Assembly (NCBI GenBank): GCA_029851945.1
Contig: JARKUZ010000030.1
Coordinates: forward strand, 1 to 5,220
DNA length: 5,220 nucleotides
Source of the DNA: Terrisporobacter sp.
Lineage (GTDB): Bacteria > Bacillota_A > Clostridia > Peptostreptococcales > Peptostreptococcaceae
Direction of reading: 5' to 3'
Positions 1-5,011 of the stretch are shown here, in pieces. The position numbers were made by a program, and so were the translations under genes. Position 1 is the first letter of the stretch. The number at the start of each line of letters is the position of its first letter. The notes under the pieces were generated by a model. That model did not search any database, was not told the origin of the DNA, and saw only the letters and a list, made by a program, of their open reading frames with translations.

Positions 1-2
1 TT

Positions 3-167
3 CCTGATGAGGATGTAAATTATGGTAAGCTTAGTACAAAGGTATGTCAACAATATGCACTTAAGGAGTTTGCGGAGAATATAGTTTTACTTGATACTGG
101 TCATGCTGTGTGGTTGAAAGTGCAACATATAAGGAAGTATTTAAAAGTTACTCATATAACATGTTAG
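3..167 (+). CDS. C-terminal 54 codons of an unidentified protein (5' end outside window)
   Basis: An open frame runs from the left edge to a TAG at 165-167. The visible protein ends ...HIRKYLKVTHITC and includes the stretch LLDTGHAVWLKV. I do not recognise the family. Codon choice includes many G-ending codons (GAG, AAG, GCG, GTG, TTG), unlike the strongly A/T-ending genes in the rest of the window, so this gene may have a different origin from the minus-strand cluster. It converges on the 492-aa membrane protein gene, and the stem-loop at 347-388 could end both transcripts. The absence of other stops and the coding-like codon pattern support a real gene, but only its tail is visible. Confidence 0.5.
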   Translation, partial: PDEDVNYGKLSTKVCQQYALKEFAENIVLLDTGHAVWLKVQHIRKYLKVTHITC

Positions 168-346
168 AACTATTATAAAATTATATGGAAGTCAAGACAT
201 ATGGAGAGATAAGCTTAGAAAAGAAGGAGTGTTATTAGGGATGACATAGAGAGAATAATCTATATATAAGAGTATACCATATGGAATTTTAATTAATTAT
301 GAATATGGGATTATTAAAGCTTAAATAAATATTAAAAGTTAAAATG

Positions 347-388
347 AAAAAAATGAGTAGTATCTTTAAAAAGATCCTGCTCATTTTT
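347..388 (-). terminator. Rho-independent terminator of the two-gene operon, possibly bidirectional
   Basis: Arms 349-366 and 371-388 pair over 18 positions, with one G-T wobble and one T/C mismatch around a 4-nt loop. Read on the minus strand, the stem is followed by a run of seven U (A347-A353 on the plus strand, partly within the stem base). The right arm includes the stop codon and last codons of the 492-aa gene. On the plus strand the stem is followed by GGG and then TTTT, so it could weakly terminate the convergent left-edge gene. Confidence 0.8.
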
Positions 389-1859
389 GGGTTTTAAATA
401 ATGGAATAAACCCTAGAATAAATAAAAGAATTAAAAATACAAATAAAAAGATACACCATAAAATACAATAAAATTTACGTTTAGTATTAGCATTATCCAT
501 ATCAGTATTATAATATTCATTATTTTTAAGCAATTCATTAACTTCGGTTTCAGTTAAAATATCTTTATAATTTTCCTTTTGTCTATTATAAATAGTTTCT
601 ATTCTCTTTTTATTTGAATTATATTCGTGGCAAGTATATATGAGGTATAGTAAAGATACTATAAGTAAGAATAAAGATATATAAGTAATATCTTTAGTGA
701 AAATATCTTTAAATTTTCCATCATTAATTGAGTTAACGATTATAATAGTTATAATAAAAGTACCTATTGCAGATAGATTTTTCATAAAGTTACTAGCGAG
801 ATCATTTATCATATCTGATATTTGATTGTTGGTATTTATAATATTATCTATTACTTTAGTCTTTATTTCAAAATAATTTTCAACATTACTTTTTAAATAA
901 AGACTATGATTTGATTGGATTGCAGATAGCACAGAAGTATCTACATCTAGCTTGTTATCATCTTTTAAATATAAAGATAGAATATTTCTTGCTATATTTA
1001 TTTTATCAGATAAATTACCATCATTATAGGCCCAATCAAAGATGTTATAATAAATATTTAAACTAGACCTATTTAAGTCAGTAAAGTTTATATTTAAGTT
1101 CATATTTTTATATCCATTTATTTTTAAGTTTAGATTAGAAGAAAGTTCAGAAATATTAAAAATAAAAATAATTGACAATATATTTCTAAGTTTTGAAAAG
1201 GCCATATTTAATATAGTGTTTATACCGCTTATATCTATTTTAAAGTCATAAGGAGTAAACATATGCTTATAAGTTGCTATATGAGTACATTCACGTTTAA
1301 AATTATTTATAAGTGTATTATTATAAATAAAGTCATCACAATCTATTGTAGAATTAGAAGATTTTATTATAAACGATGAGCTTTTTACTGAGTTAATAAA
1401 TTCTGTTGTAACAATATTAAAAATTATATAGTTATCAGAATATTTATCAGATAAAATATTCAAAATTATAGATGGATTATCAGTTAATAAATAACTAGAA
1501 AAATGTTCAATTGAGTAAATATTAACTGATGAATTATATTTTTCCTTGCTTATGATAATTCTTAAAATCATAGAGTTAATATCAAATAAATCAGTATAAT
1601 TATTAAGTTCAGCAATAAAGGAATCAATATCGTTAGGGTCTAGAGAAATTTCTTCAGAATCATCATATTTAACATTAAAAGTAAATAAACTATCATTAGA
1701 TTCTACTGTATTTATAATAGCTTCAATTAAATTACTTTCAGCAATAATTGACTTTGAAAGTTTTAAAGTTGCTTTAAAGTTTGAAAAGTTTTCTTCGATT
1801 TCTAATACAGAGCTAGTATCGATAGGAATTAACTTTTTAATGCTATTTAGAATATTCAC
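381..1859 (-). CDS. Hypothetical membrane protein, three C-terminal transmembrane segments; partner of the NA37-like protein
   Basis: A 492-aa protein that I do not recognise by sequence. Residues 1-355 are hydrophilic, rich in Asn, Ser, Ile and Asp, with no signal peptide. Hydrophobic segments follow at about 361-378, 391-409 and 464-486. A charged, helical stretch at about 411-462 (including KKRIETIYNRQKENYKDIL) lies between the second and third, and the protein ends just after the third. This predicts a large cytoplasmic sensor or scaffold domain anchored by three helices. The start is GTG at 1857-1859, set by AAAGGAG (1868-1874) 8 nt upstream. It lies 20 nt downstream of the NA37-like gene, so the two are almost certainly cotranscribed. 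The pairing and its mobile-element setting suggest, by inference only, a defence or exclusion role. No enzymatic motif was seen. Confidence 0.85.
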   Translation of the reverse strand: MNILNSIKKLIPIDTSSVLEIEENFSNFKATLKLSKSIIAESNLIEAIINTVESNDSLFTFNVKYDDSEEISLDPNDIDSFIAELNNYTDLFDINSMILRIIISKEKYNSSVNIYSIEHFSSYLLTDNPSIILNILSDKYSDNYIIFNIVTTEFINSVKSSSFIIKSSNSTIDCDDFIYNNTLINNFKRECTHIATYKHMFTPYDFKIDISGINTILNMAFSKLRNILSIIFIFNISELSSNLNLKINGYKNMNLNINFTDLNRSSLNIYYNIFDWAYNDGNLSDKINIARNILSLYLKDDNKLDVDTSVLSAIQSNHSLYLKSNVENYFEIKTKVIDNIINTNNQISDMINDLASNFMKNLSAIGTFIITIIIVNSINDGKFKDIFTKDITYISLFLLIVSLLYLIYTCHEYNSNKKRIETIYNRQKENYKDILTETEVNELLKNNEYYNTDMDNANTKRKFYCILWCIFLFVFLILLFILGFIPLFKTQK

Positions 1860-1867
1860 GACTTATT

Positions 1868-1874
1868 CTCCTTT
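1868..1874 (-). promoter_or_regulatory. Ribosome binding site fixing the GTG start of the membrane protein gene
   Basis: AAAGGAG on the minus strand, 8 nt before GTG 1857-1859, inside the 20-nt gap after the upstream stop codon. It is the only good Shine-Dalgarno match near the frame's beginning, and it supports GTG rather than a later start. Confidence 0.7.
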
Positions 1875-1879
1875 ATTTA

Positions 1880-2974
1880 TTAATCTATATCTATATTATA
1901 GAAGTTAAATGATTTTAGTTGTTCTGGATCAACATTTGCAATTGCTAATACAGTATCACCATTTTCTAACTTTGTAGCAAAAACATTTTCCTTAATTGTA
2001 TCATCACTAGTTTTTAATTTCAACTCAACATTTGGATTTAATTTGTAATTCCTATGTCTTAATGCTTTTTTTATATCAGTAATATCAATATTAAAAACAT
2101 TATCAAATACGTTTCTTTGATTTTTCTTTGATATAATTTCGTTTTTTAAAGCATGTACATCTAAATTAGTTGAATATGGTTCACCTTTAAAAATAAAATC
2201 TAAGCATTCATCAAAATCAAAATTATCGTTTTTAGTAAAATATATTTTTAATGAATTATTATATTCAATCAAGTCTTGTTTATGTTTTTTAGAAAGTTTA
2301 TTAGAAAGCATTGAATTTATAAATCTATATGCGTATGTAGTATTTGTGATATTATCATGAGTTTCTTTTAGGTCTAAGAAATCATCATACCAATATTTAG
2401 AGATTTTAGGTTGAGAATCACTAACATATATAGAACTTAATGATAAGTCTTGATTAAAATGAATTCTTACATTTTTAAATGTTGCTTTACTATTATCAGG
2501 AAGACCAGAGCGCTTTTTTAAATCAGATTCATCTATAAAGGAAGAGTGATCAATAAGTGCTATTAAATACATAGGATTATTATCGCTAATTACATAAGCT
2601 TGAATTAAACTTCCTTTTTTTATTTGTGTAAAGGCATGTCTGTTTTGAGCTTCTTGTTGAGCTAGTAATAGCCTATTAGCAATATTGTTTAGTGGTGTAT
2701 CTAATTGTATATTATTAGATAAAGTTGGGGCACTTTCTTCAAGTGTTTCTATTGGATTAGTTTGCCTTATTAAAGTAAGTATATTATGGACAATGGGATT
2801 TGAAGTTGACTTGATTTCGTACTTTCTCATTTTTTCGTTTGAAATCATATTAGAGGCTAAAGATTGAATATATTCTTTAGCATCAGATATATTTACATCT
2901 CTTTTAATAATATTATTTTCAGTTTTATCAATATCTATATGATAAAGGGAAACAAATTTAACTGTTAATGGCAT
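1880..2974 (-). CDS. NdpA/NA37-like putative nucleoid-associated protein
   Basis: A 364-aa soluble protein with no signal peptide or membrane segment. I read it as a divergent member of the NdpA (NA37, 37-kDa nucleoid-associated) family from layout. The N-terminus is VKFVSLYHID. At 120-143 there is a KKGSLIQAYVIS...MYLIALIDH segment like the family's core strands. A basic and acidic stretch follows and leads to FKNVRIHFN (about 166-174), then the SKYWYDDFLDL motif (about 192-202), which resembles the family's conserved 'xxDYFxDFLG' region. The rest is alpha-helical, ending in strands around VFATKLENGDTVLAIAN (331-347). Family proteins associate with nucleic acid and are about 330-350 aa, so this one is full length. 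The ATG at 2972-2974 has a perfect AGGAGG (2981-2986) 6 nt upstream. It is the first gene of an operon with the three-helix membrane protein. The family call is from memory of motif order and remains tentative; a defence-type DNA-binding protein of another fold is the main alternative. Confidence 0.85.
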   Translation of the reverse strand: MPLTVKFVSLYHIDIDKTENNIIKRDVNISDAKEYIQSLASNMISNEKMRKYEIKSTSNPIVHNILTLIRQTNPIETLEESAPTLSNNIQLDTPLNNIANRLLLAQQEAQNRHAFTQIKKGSLIQAYVISDNNPMYLIALIDHSSFIDESDLKKRSGLPDNSKATFKNVRIHFNQDLSLSSIYVSDSQPKISKYWYDDFLDLKETHDNITNTTYAYRFINSMLSNKLSKKHKQDLIEYNNSLKIYFTKNDNFDFDECLDFIFKGEPYSTNLDVHALKNEIISKKNQRNVFDNVFNIDITDIKKALRHRNYKLNPNVELKLKTSDDTIKENVFATKLENGDTVLAIANVDPEQLKSFNFYNIDID

Positions 2975-2980
2975 AAAAAA

Positions 2981-2986
2981 CCTCCT
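2981..2986 (-). promoter_or_regulatory. Strong ribosome binding site of the NA37-like gene
   Basis: A perfect AGGAGG on the minus strand, 6 nt before ATG 2972-2974. The upstream stretch to 3038 is almost pure A/T and must hold the operon promoter. A TATAAA at about 3003-3008 is a possible -10, but I see no convincing -35. Confidence 0.75.
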
Positions 2987-3038
2987 AAAAATATTAATGA
3001 AAATTTATACAAAATTAATTTTATAAATATATGATATA

Positions 3039-3067
3039 TAAAATGTGTTTATAATGAACACATTTTA
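3039..3067 (-). terminator. Stem-loop ending the exonuclease-BRCT remnant and isolating the downstream operon
   Basis: An uninterrupted 11-bp stem (3039-3049 with 3057-3067; core ATGTGTT/AACACAT) closes a 7-nt loop. It starts 3 nt beyond the stop of the BRCT-coding segment. On the minus strand the stem ends in TTTTATATATC, so the U tract is weak. It sits between the decayed gene and the two-gene operon, which therefore probably has its own promoter. Confidence 0.55.
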
Positions 3068-3069
3068 TT

Positions 3070-3594
3070 TTATAGAAATTTTAAAAATTCATCTTTCTCA
3101 ATAATTTCTAAATCTTGACCTTTTTCAATAAGCATTTCAGCTTTTTTTTAATTTAGATGTCTTTTTACTTTCAATAAATTTATCATAATCTTTCATTCCC
3201 ATAACTAAATAAGTACTTTTCTTAGTAAGAGAATCAGAAAATTGCACACCTAGATTATTTATCAATTGGACAGCTTCTTTTCTATCCATAGATGATAGAG
3301 CTCCTGTAAAAACAATAGTTTTGCCAAAAAACTAATGGTCTTCATCAAAGTTCAGGAGTTCAGGTTTAAAATCTTCAGAATCATTATGGTGAACAAAGTC
3401 AATATTTAAAGTTACAGATATAGTATTAAGTTTATAATTGATTAAATTAGGCCAAACTTTTTTAGCAATCATTCTATAGTAAAATTCATTAACTGTTTTT
3501 CTTACTTCTATCTTAGTAATATGAAGATCACAAGTACTATTTTTTAGAATTTGCAGTTTCAAAGTCTATAGCAAAAAAATTATAATTTTCGCAT
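3070..3594 (-). pseudogene. DnaQ-like 3'-5' exonuclease with C-terminal BRCT domain, multiply disrupted
   Basis: The remains of a DEDDh exonuclease-BRCT gene. ATG 3592-3594 follows a perfect GGAAGGGG site (3605-3612). An extra A in the run at 3586-3589 shifts the frame to YNFFAIDFETAN, the exonuclease I motif with Asp and Glu. A further shift at the A-run 3540-3545 moves to the frame reading STCDLHITKIEV...NEFYY. That then jumps straight to AKKVWPNLINYKLNTIS and LNIDFVHHNDSED, the Exo III region. The roughly 70 residues that normally separate these, including Exo II, are missing. After FDEDH an in-frame TAG (3332-3334) interrupts the join to a BRCT domain (FFGKTIVFTGALSSMDRKEA...). A third extra A in the eight-base run 3142-3149 shifts the frame again before KKAEMLIEKGQDLEII and the TAA at 3070-3072. 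The catalytic core cannot be complete, so the gene is non-functional as an exonuclease. The BRCT fragment alone would need slippage and a new start. Confidence 0.85.
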
Positions 3595-3604
3595 ATTAAT
3601 AAAT

Positions 3605-3612
3605 CCCCTTCC
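3605..3612 (-). promoter_or_regulatory. Ribosome binding site of the broken exonuclease gene
   Basis: GGAAGGGG on the minus strand, 10 nt before ATG 3592-3594. It decides the ancestral start. That ATG frame dies after four codons (TAA), while the exonuclease I motif continues in a shifted frame, which locates the first frameshift. Confidence 0.6.
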
Positions 3613-3615
3613 AAA

Positions 3616-3819
3616 TTATATACAGGCTTGTTCACTTTCTTCTGTAACACCATCATTTTTTATATTTAATAGTAGTGTTAAAGTAGAGTTTCTACTAGAA
3701 TATATCATTCTGAAGCAGTCGGATATTTTATCCATATCTATTTCAACTCTTAGTTTTTCATTTTTTCTCCAACGATTATTAATATTATTTATGATTTGTT
3801 GCTCCATTGCCTCAATCAT
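3616..3819 (-). CDS. Hypothetical 67-aa protein
   Basis: A small protein that I cannot assign to a family. The N-terminal half is predicted helical and charged (QQIINNINNRWRKNEKLRVEIDMD), followed by a segment rich in Ser, Thr and Leu (SSRNSTLTLLLNIK) and an acidic tail ending EQACI. There is no signal peptide or membrane helix. The ATG at 3817-3819 has AAGAAGG (3827-3833) 7 nt upstream; a second in-frame ATG lies at 3805-3807. The stop is 21 nt before the broken exonuclease's ATG, so the two probably formed one operon downstream of the terminator at 3915-3948. It may itself be the stump of a longer gene, since its neighbour is degraded. Confidence 0.6.
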   Translation of the reverse strand: MIEAMEQQIINNINNRWRKNEKLRVEIDMDKISDCFRMIYSSRNSTLTLLLNIKNDGVTEESEQACI

Positions 3820-3914
3820 TTTATAGCCTTCTTTTCAATATTTTAACTTAGAAAATTCATATATTAATACTAATTTTATAGAATATAGTAAAAATATGTC
3901 TTATAGAAAGTTAA

Positions 3915-3948
3915 AAATATAAGTGTTCATCAAGAACACCTTATATTT
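3915..3948 (-). terminator. Rho-independent terminator of the repressor operon
   Basis: A 14-bp stem pairs 3915-3928 with 3934-3948 around a 5-nt loop (ATCAA), with one bulged C at 3940. The core is GTGTTC/GAACAC. On the minus strand it continues into a U run (A3913-A3917), and it overlaps the stop codon of the coiled-coil gene at 3947-3949. It ends the repressor/coiled-coil transcript. Confidence 0.8.
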
Positions 3949-4318
3949 ACTTAATTATCTGTAAATGATCTTTTATATCAAACATTTCTTCTTCAGCTTC
4001 ATGTAATTTATGTTTGATAAATTTAACTTCTTTAGAAGTAGACTTCGTAGCTAGTTCTATAACTTCCAATCTATTATTAATTGTAGTAGAACTTTCATCA
4101 CTAGAAGTACCAATTTGATTAATTATAGTTTCTTGACCTTCAGCTAAAAGCTTAATATTATCATTTGCTTTTTCAATTAATAAAGAGTTCTTTGTAATTT
4201 CAGACTTCATATCTTTAATTTCAGATTCAACTTTATCCAATCTAGAGTTAACATTAGCAAATCCCTTTTGCATCTCATTATACATTTTAGTCATTAATTC
4301 AAATATTTCTTTTTCCAA
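3947..4318 (-). CDS. Coiled-coil protein of phage/ICE type, cotranscribed with the repressor
   Basis: A 123-aa, highly charged, almost entirely helical protein. Heptad-like patterning covers about residues 15-68 (RLDKVESEIKDMKSEITKN) and 78-120, separated by a short Ser/Thr-rich break (GTSSDESSTT, 70-79). There is no membrane segment or catalytic motif. The N-terminus (MEKEIFELMTKMYNEMQKGF) matches a style of small protein I associate with clostridial prophages next to XRE or LexA-like regulators; that is recollection, not a search result. The start is TTG at 4316-4318, supported by AAAGGAGG 6 nt upstream. The gene follows the repressor gene by 34 nt and ends in a terminator, so it is the second gene of a two-gene immunity unit. 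It may modulate or multimerise with the repressor, but function is unknown. Confidence 0.85.
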   Translation of the reverse strand: MEKEIFELMTKMYNEMQKGFANVNSRLDKVESEIKDMKSEITKNSLLIEKANDNIKLLAEGQETIINQIGTSSDESSTTINNRLEVIELATKSTSKEVKFIKHKLHEAEEEMFDIKDHLQIIK

Positions 4319-4324
4319 AATAGG

Positions 4325-4330
4325 CCTCCT
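4325..4330 (-). promoter_or_regulatory. Ribosome binding site fixing the TTG start of the coiled-coil gene
   Basis: AGGAGG on the minus strand, 6 nt before TTG 4316-4318. The next ATG codons in the frame (Met9, Met12) have no comparable site, so the rare TTG start is well supported. Confidence 0.75.
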
Positions 4331-4352
4331 TTTATAAAGTATTTTTATATTA

Positions 4353-4727
4353 TTAATTATTAACTTTCTTTTTAGAAATTATGAATTTAATAAAATTTTC
4401 TATATCATCTAAATCATCTTGAGTAAACTGTTCCTCATCAAAATGAGCAGCTAATATTTTAAGTCCATTAGTACTTAAATTTTCGTTTATTGAATTTAAG
4501 GAAGAATTATCCTCATAATTACGAATATCAGTTTTACCTAATAAGTAATCAATAGAAACATCAAAAAAATCAGCAAGTTTTTCTAATGTAGGTGTTTCTG
4601 GAATTTGCTTTCCAGACTCATATTTTGATATTGATGATCTATCAAGATAAAGTTTTTCAGCTAACTGAGTTTGAGTTATATTATTTTTCTTGCGTTCAGC
4701 TTTTAATCTTTCAGCAAAAGTTATCAT
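4353..4727 (-). CDS. XRE-family (Cro/CI-type) transcriptional repressor
   Basis: A DNA-binding lysogeny-type repressor of 124 aa with the chosen start. A helix-turn-helix domain fills residues 4-64: FAERLKAERKKNNITQTQLA, then the recognition helix near RSSISKYESG (30-39), then the family-typical ETPTLEKLADFFDVSIDYLLGK. A linker (66-88) precedes a short acidic helical tail containing AAHFDEEQFTQDDLDDIENF, a segment seen at the end of many phage and ICE repressors. There is no LexA-type peptidase domain. The frame could start at 4775, but that ATG lies over an operator. ATG 4725-4727 has AGAGGTG at 4733-4739 with GAGG 7 nt upstream, so I use it. The four operator-like palindromes upstream are its likely targets, giving autoregulation and repression of the divergent Cro-like gene. 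Confidence 0.92.
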   Translation of the reverse strand: MITFAERLKAERKKNNITQTQLAEKLYLDRSSISKYESGKQIPETPTLEKLADFFDVSIDYLLGKTDIRNYEDNSSLNSINENLSTNGLKILAAHFDEEQFTQDDLDDIENFIKFIISKKKVNN

Positions 4728-4732
4728 CATAT

Positions 4733-4739
4733 CACCTCT
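4733..4739 (-). promoter_or_regulatory. Ribosome binding site deciding the repressor start
   Basis: AGAGGTG on the minus strand. The GAGG core is 7 nt from ATG 4725-4727 but only 4 nt from the adjacent ATG 4728-4730, so the downstream ATG is preferred. The longer frame beginning at 4775 has no such site. Confidence 0.6.
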
Positions 4740-4751
4740 TATATTAATTTT

Positions 4752-4780
4752 ATCATAATGTGATTTAAAATCCATAAATA
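4752..4780 (-). promoter_or_regulatory. Candidate repressor promoter (minus strand)
   Basis: TATGAT at 4752-4757 (minus strand) could be a -10, about 25 nt before the repressor ATG. The -35 at 17-bp spacing (4775-4780, TATTTA) is poor. Support comes mainly from geometry: operator O1 (4760-4774) would fill the spacer, mirroring how O3 sits against the -10 of the divergent promoter. Confidence 0.3.
4760..4774. promoter_or_regulatory. Operator O1 (degenerate copy, 13/15)
   Basis: GTGATTTAAAATCCA matches the perfect operator GTGATTTAAAATCAC except at the last two bases. It lies just upstream of the repressor gene, so repressor binding here would give autoregulation. It also covers the upstream ATG of the repressor frame, arguing against that start. 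Confidence 0.65.
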
Positions 4781-4794
4781 TGATTTATAATCAC
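4780..4794. promoter_or_regulatory. Operator O2 (13/15)
   Basis: ATGATTTATAATCAC differs from the perfect copy at positions 1 and 9. Its centre is 20 bp from that of O1, about two helical turns, compatible with cooperative binding on one face. Confidence 0.65.
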
Positions 4795-4811
4795 AAATAT
4801 TCTTAAAATAG

Positions 4812-4840
4812 TCGGTATAGTGATTTTGAAGCACTATAAT
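4812..4840 (+). promoter_or_regulatory. Candidate promoter of the divergent Cro-like gene (plus strand)
   Basis: A perfect TATAAT at 4835-4840 is the likely -10. At 17-bp spacing the -35 is TCGGTA (4812-4817), only a 3/6 match, so an activator or a weak promoter is possible. Operator O3 occupies the spacer and abuts the -10, and O4 lies just downstream of the predicted start site, so the repressor should block it. It now points into the 3' end of the convergent recombinase gene. Confidence 0.55.
4820..4834. promoter_or_regulatory. Operator O3 (12/15), inside the plus-strand promoter
   Basis: GTGATTTTGAAGCAC keeps the outer GTGATTT and CAC arms of the operator and differs at three inner positions. 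It abuts the TATAAT at 4835. Confidence 0.6.
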
Positions 4841-4852
4841 AAGAATGTGAAA

Positions 4853-4867
4853 GTGATTTAAAATCAC
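4853..4867. promoter_or_regulatory. Operator O4 (perfect 15-bp palindrome)
   Basis: GTGATTTAAAATCAC is a perfect inverted repeat about a central A. It lies between the -10 and the start codon of the Cro-like gene and defines the consensus for the other three sites. Confidence 0.75.
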
Positions 4868-4882
4868 GGAAATGGTGAGGTG

Positions 4883-5011
4883 ATGAGTATAGAAGATTTA
4901 AAGTTTTTAAGGATAAGACTTAAACTTAAACAAAAGGATATTCAATTATTAAATTTCGTCTCCACTTCCAATAAAATATACTGTTACATTTTGGGTGTTG
5001 CCATCCCATAA
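4883..5011 (+). pseudogene. Cro-like HTH gene truncated after about 20 codons by a recombinase-bearing segment
   Basis: From ATG 4883 (GAGG at 4877-4880 is close, and GTG 4880 is an alternative) the frame reads MSIEDLKFLRIRLKLKQKDI. This is the first helix and the start of the second helix of an XRE/Cro-type domain, exactly where such a divergent early gene is expected. After Ile20 (about 4942) the family resemblance stops. The frame continues only as the antisense of the recombinase 3' end and stops at 5009-5011, giving 42 codons. A complete helix-turn-helix is not possible, so the product should not bind DNA. The intact promoter and operators to its left show the truncation happened on this side. 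Confidence 0.65.
4940..4950. other. Likely junction between the older element and the serine-recombinase element
   Basis: Left of here the plus strand encodes the N-terminus of a Cro-like protein; right of 4949 the minus strand encodes the end of a large serine recombinase. Recombinase genes commonly lie at an end of their element, so this could be an attachment site (attL or attR). Serine recombinases share only a few core bases between sites, so the exact crossover cannot be seen from one end. Confidence 0.45.

Noticed and set aside
185..238. A 17-codon plus-strand open frame starting ATG GAA GTC
   Set aside because: No ribosome binding site, very short, and no recognisable product.
254..315. 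Imperfect inverted repeat (AATAATC/GATTATT with CCATAT/ATATGG) in the left intergenic stretch
   Set aside because: The arms are AT-only or short, unevenly spaced, and not followed by a U run. Such matches are common by chance at this base composition.
2685..2867. A 60-codon plus-strand open frame
   Set aside because: It lies wholly antisense to the NA37-like gene and has no ribosome site; it is a shadow frame.
3332..3562. A separate 76-aa protein starting at TTG 3560-3562
   Set aside because: It is the middle fragment of the broken exonuclease-BRCT gene. Its apparent start lies out of frame within the exonuclease I motif region and has no ribosome site.
3039..3948. The two stem-loops at 3039-3067 and 3915-3948 share a GTGTTC/GAACAC-like core and might be a dispersed repeat or operator
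   Set aside because: The similarity is about 6-8 bases. Both sit directly after stop codons like ordinary terminators, and they do not match the repressor operator.
4353..4775. The longer 140-aa form of the repressor, starting at 4775
   Set aside because: Its first codons overlap operator O1 and no Shine-Dalgarno site precedes it. The ATG at 4725-4727 has one and begins the standard HTH N-terminus.
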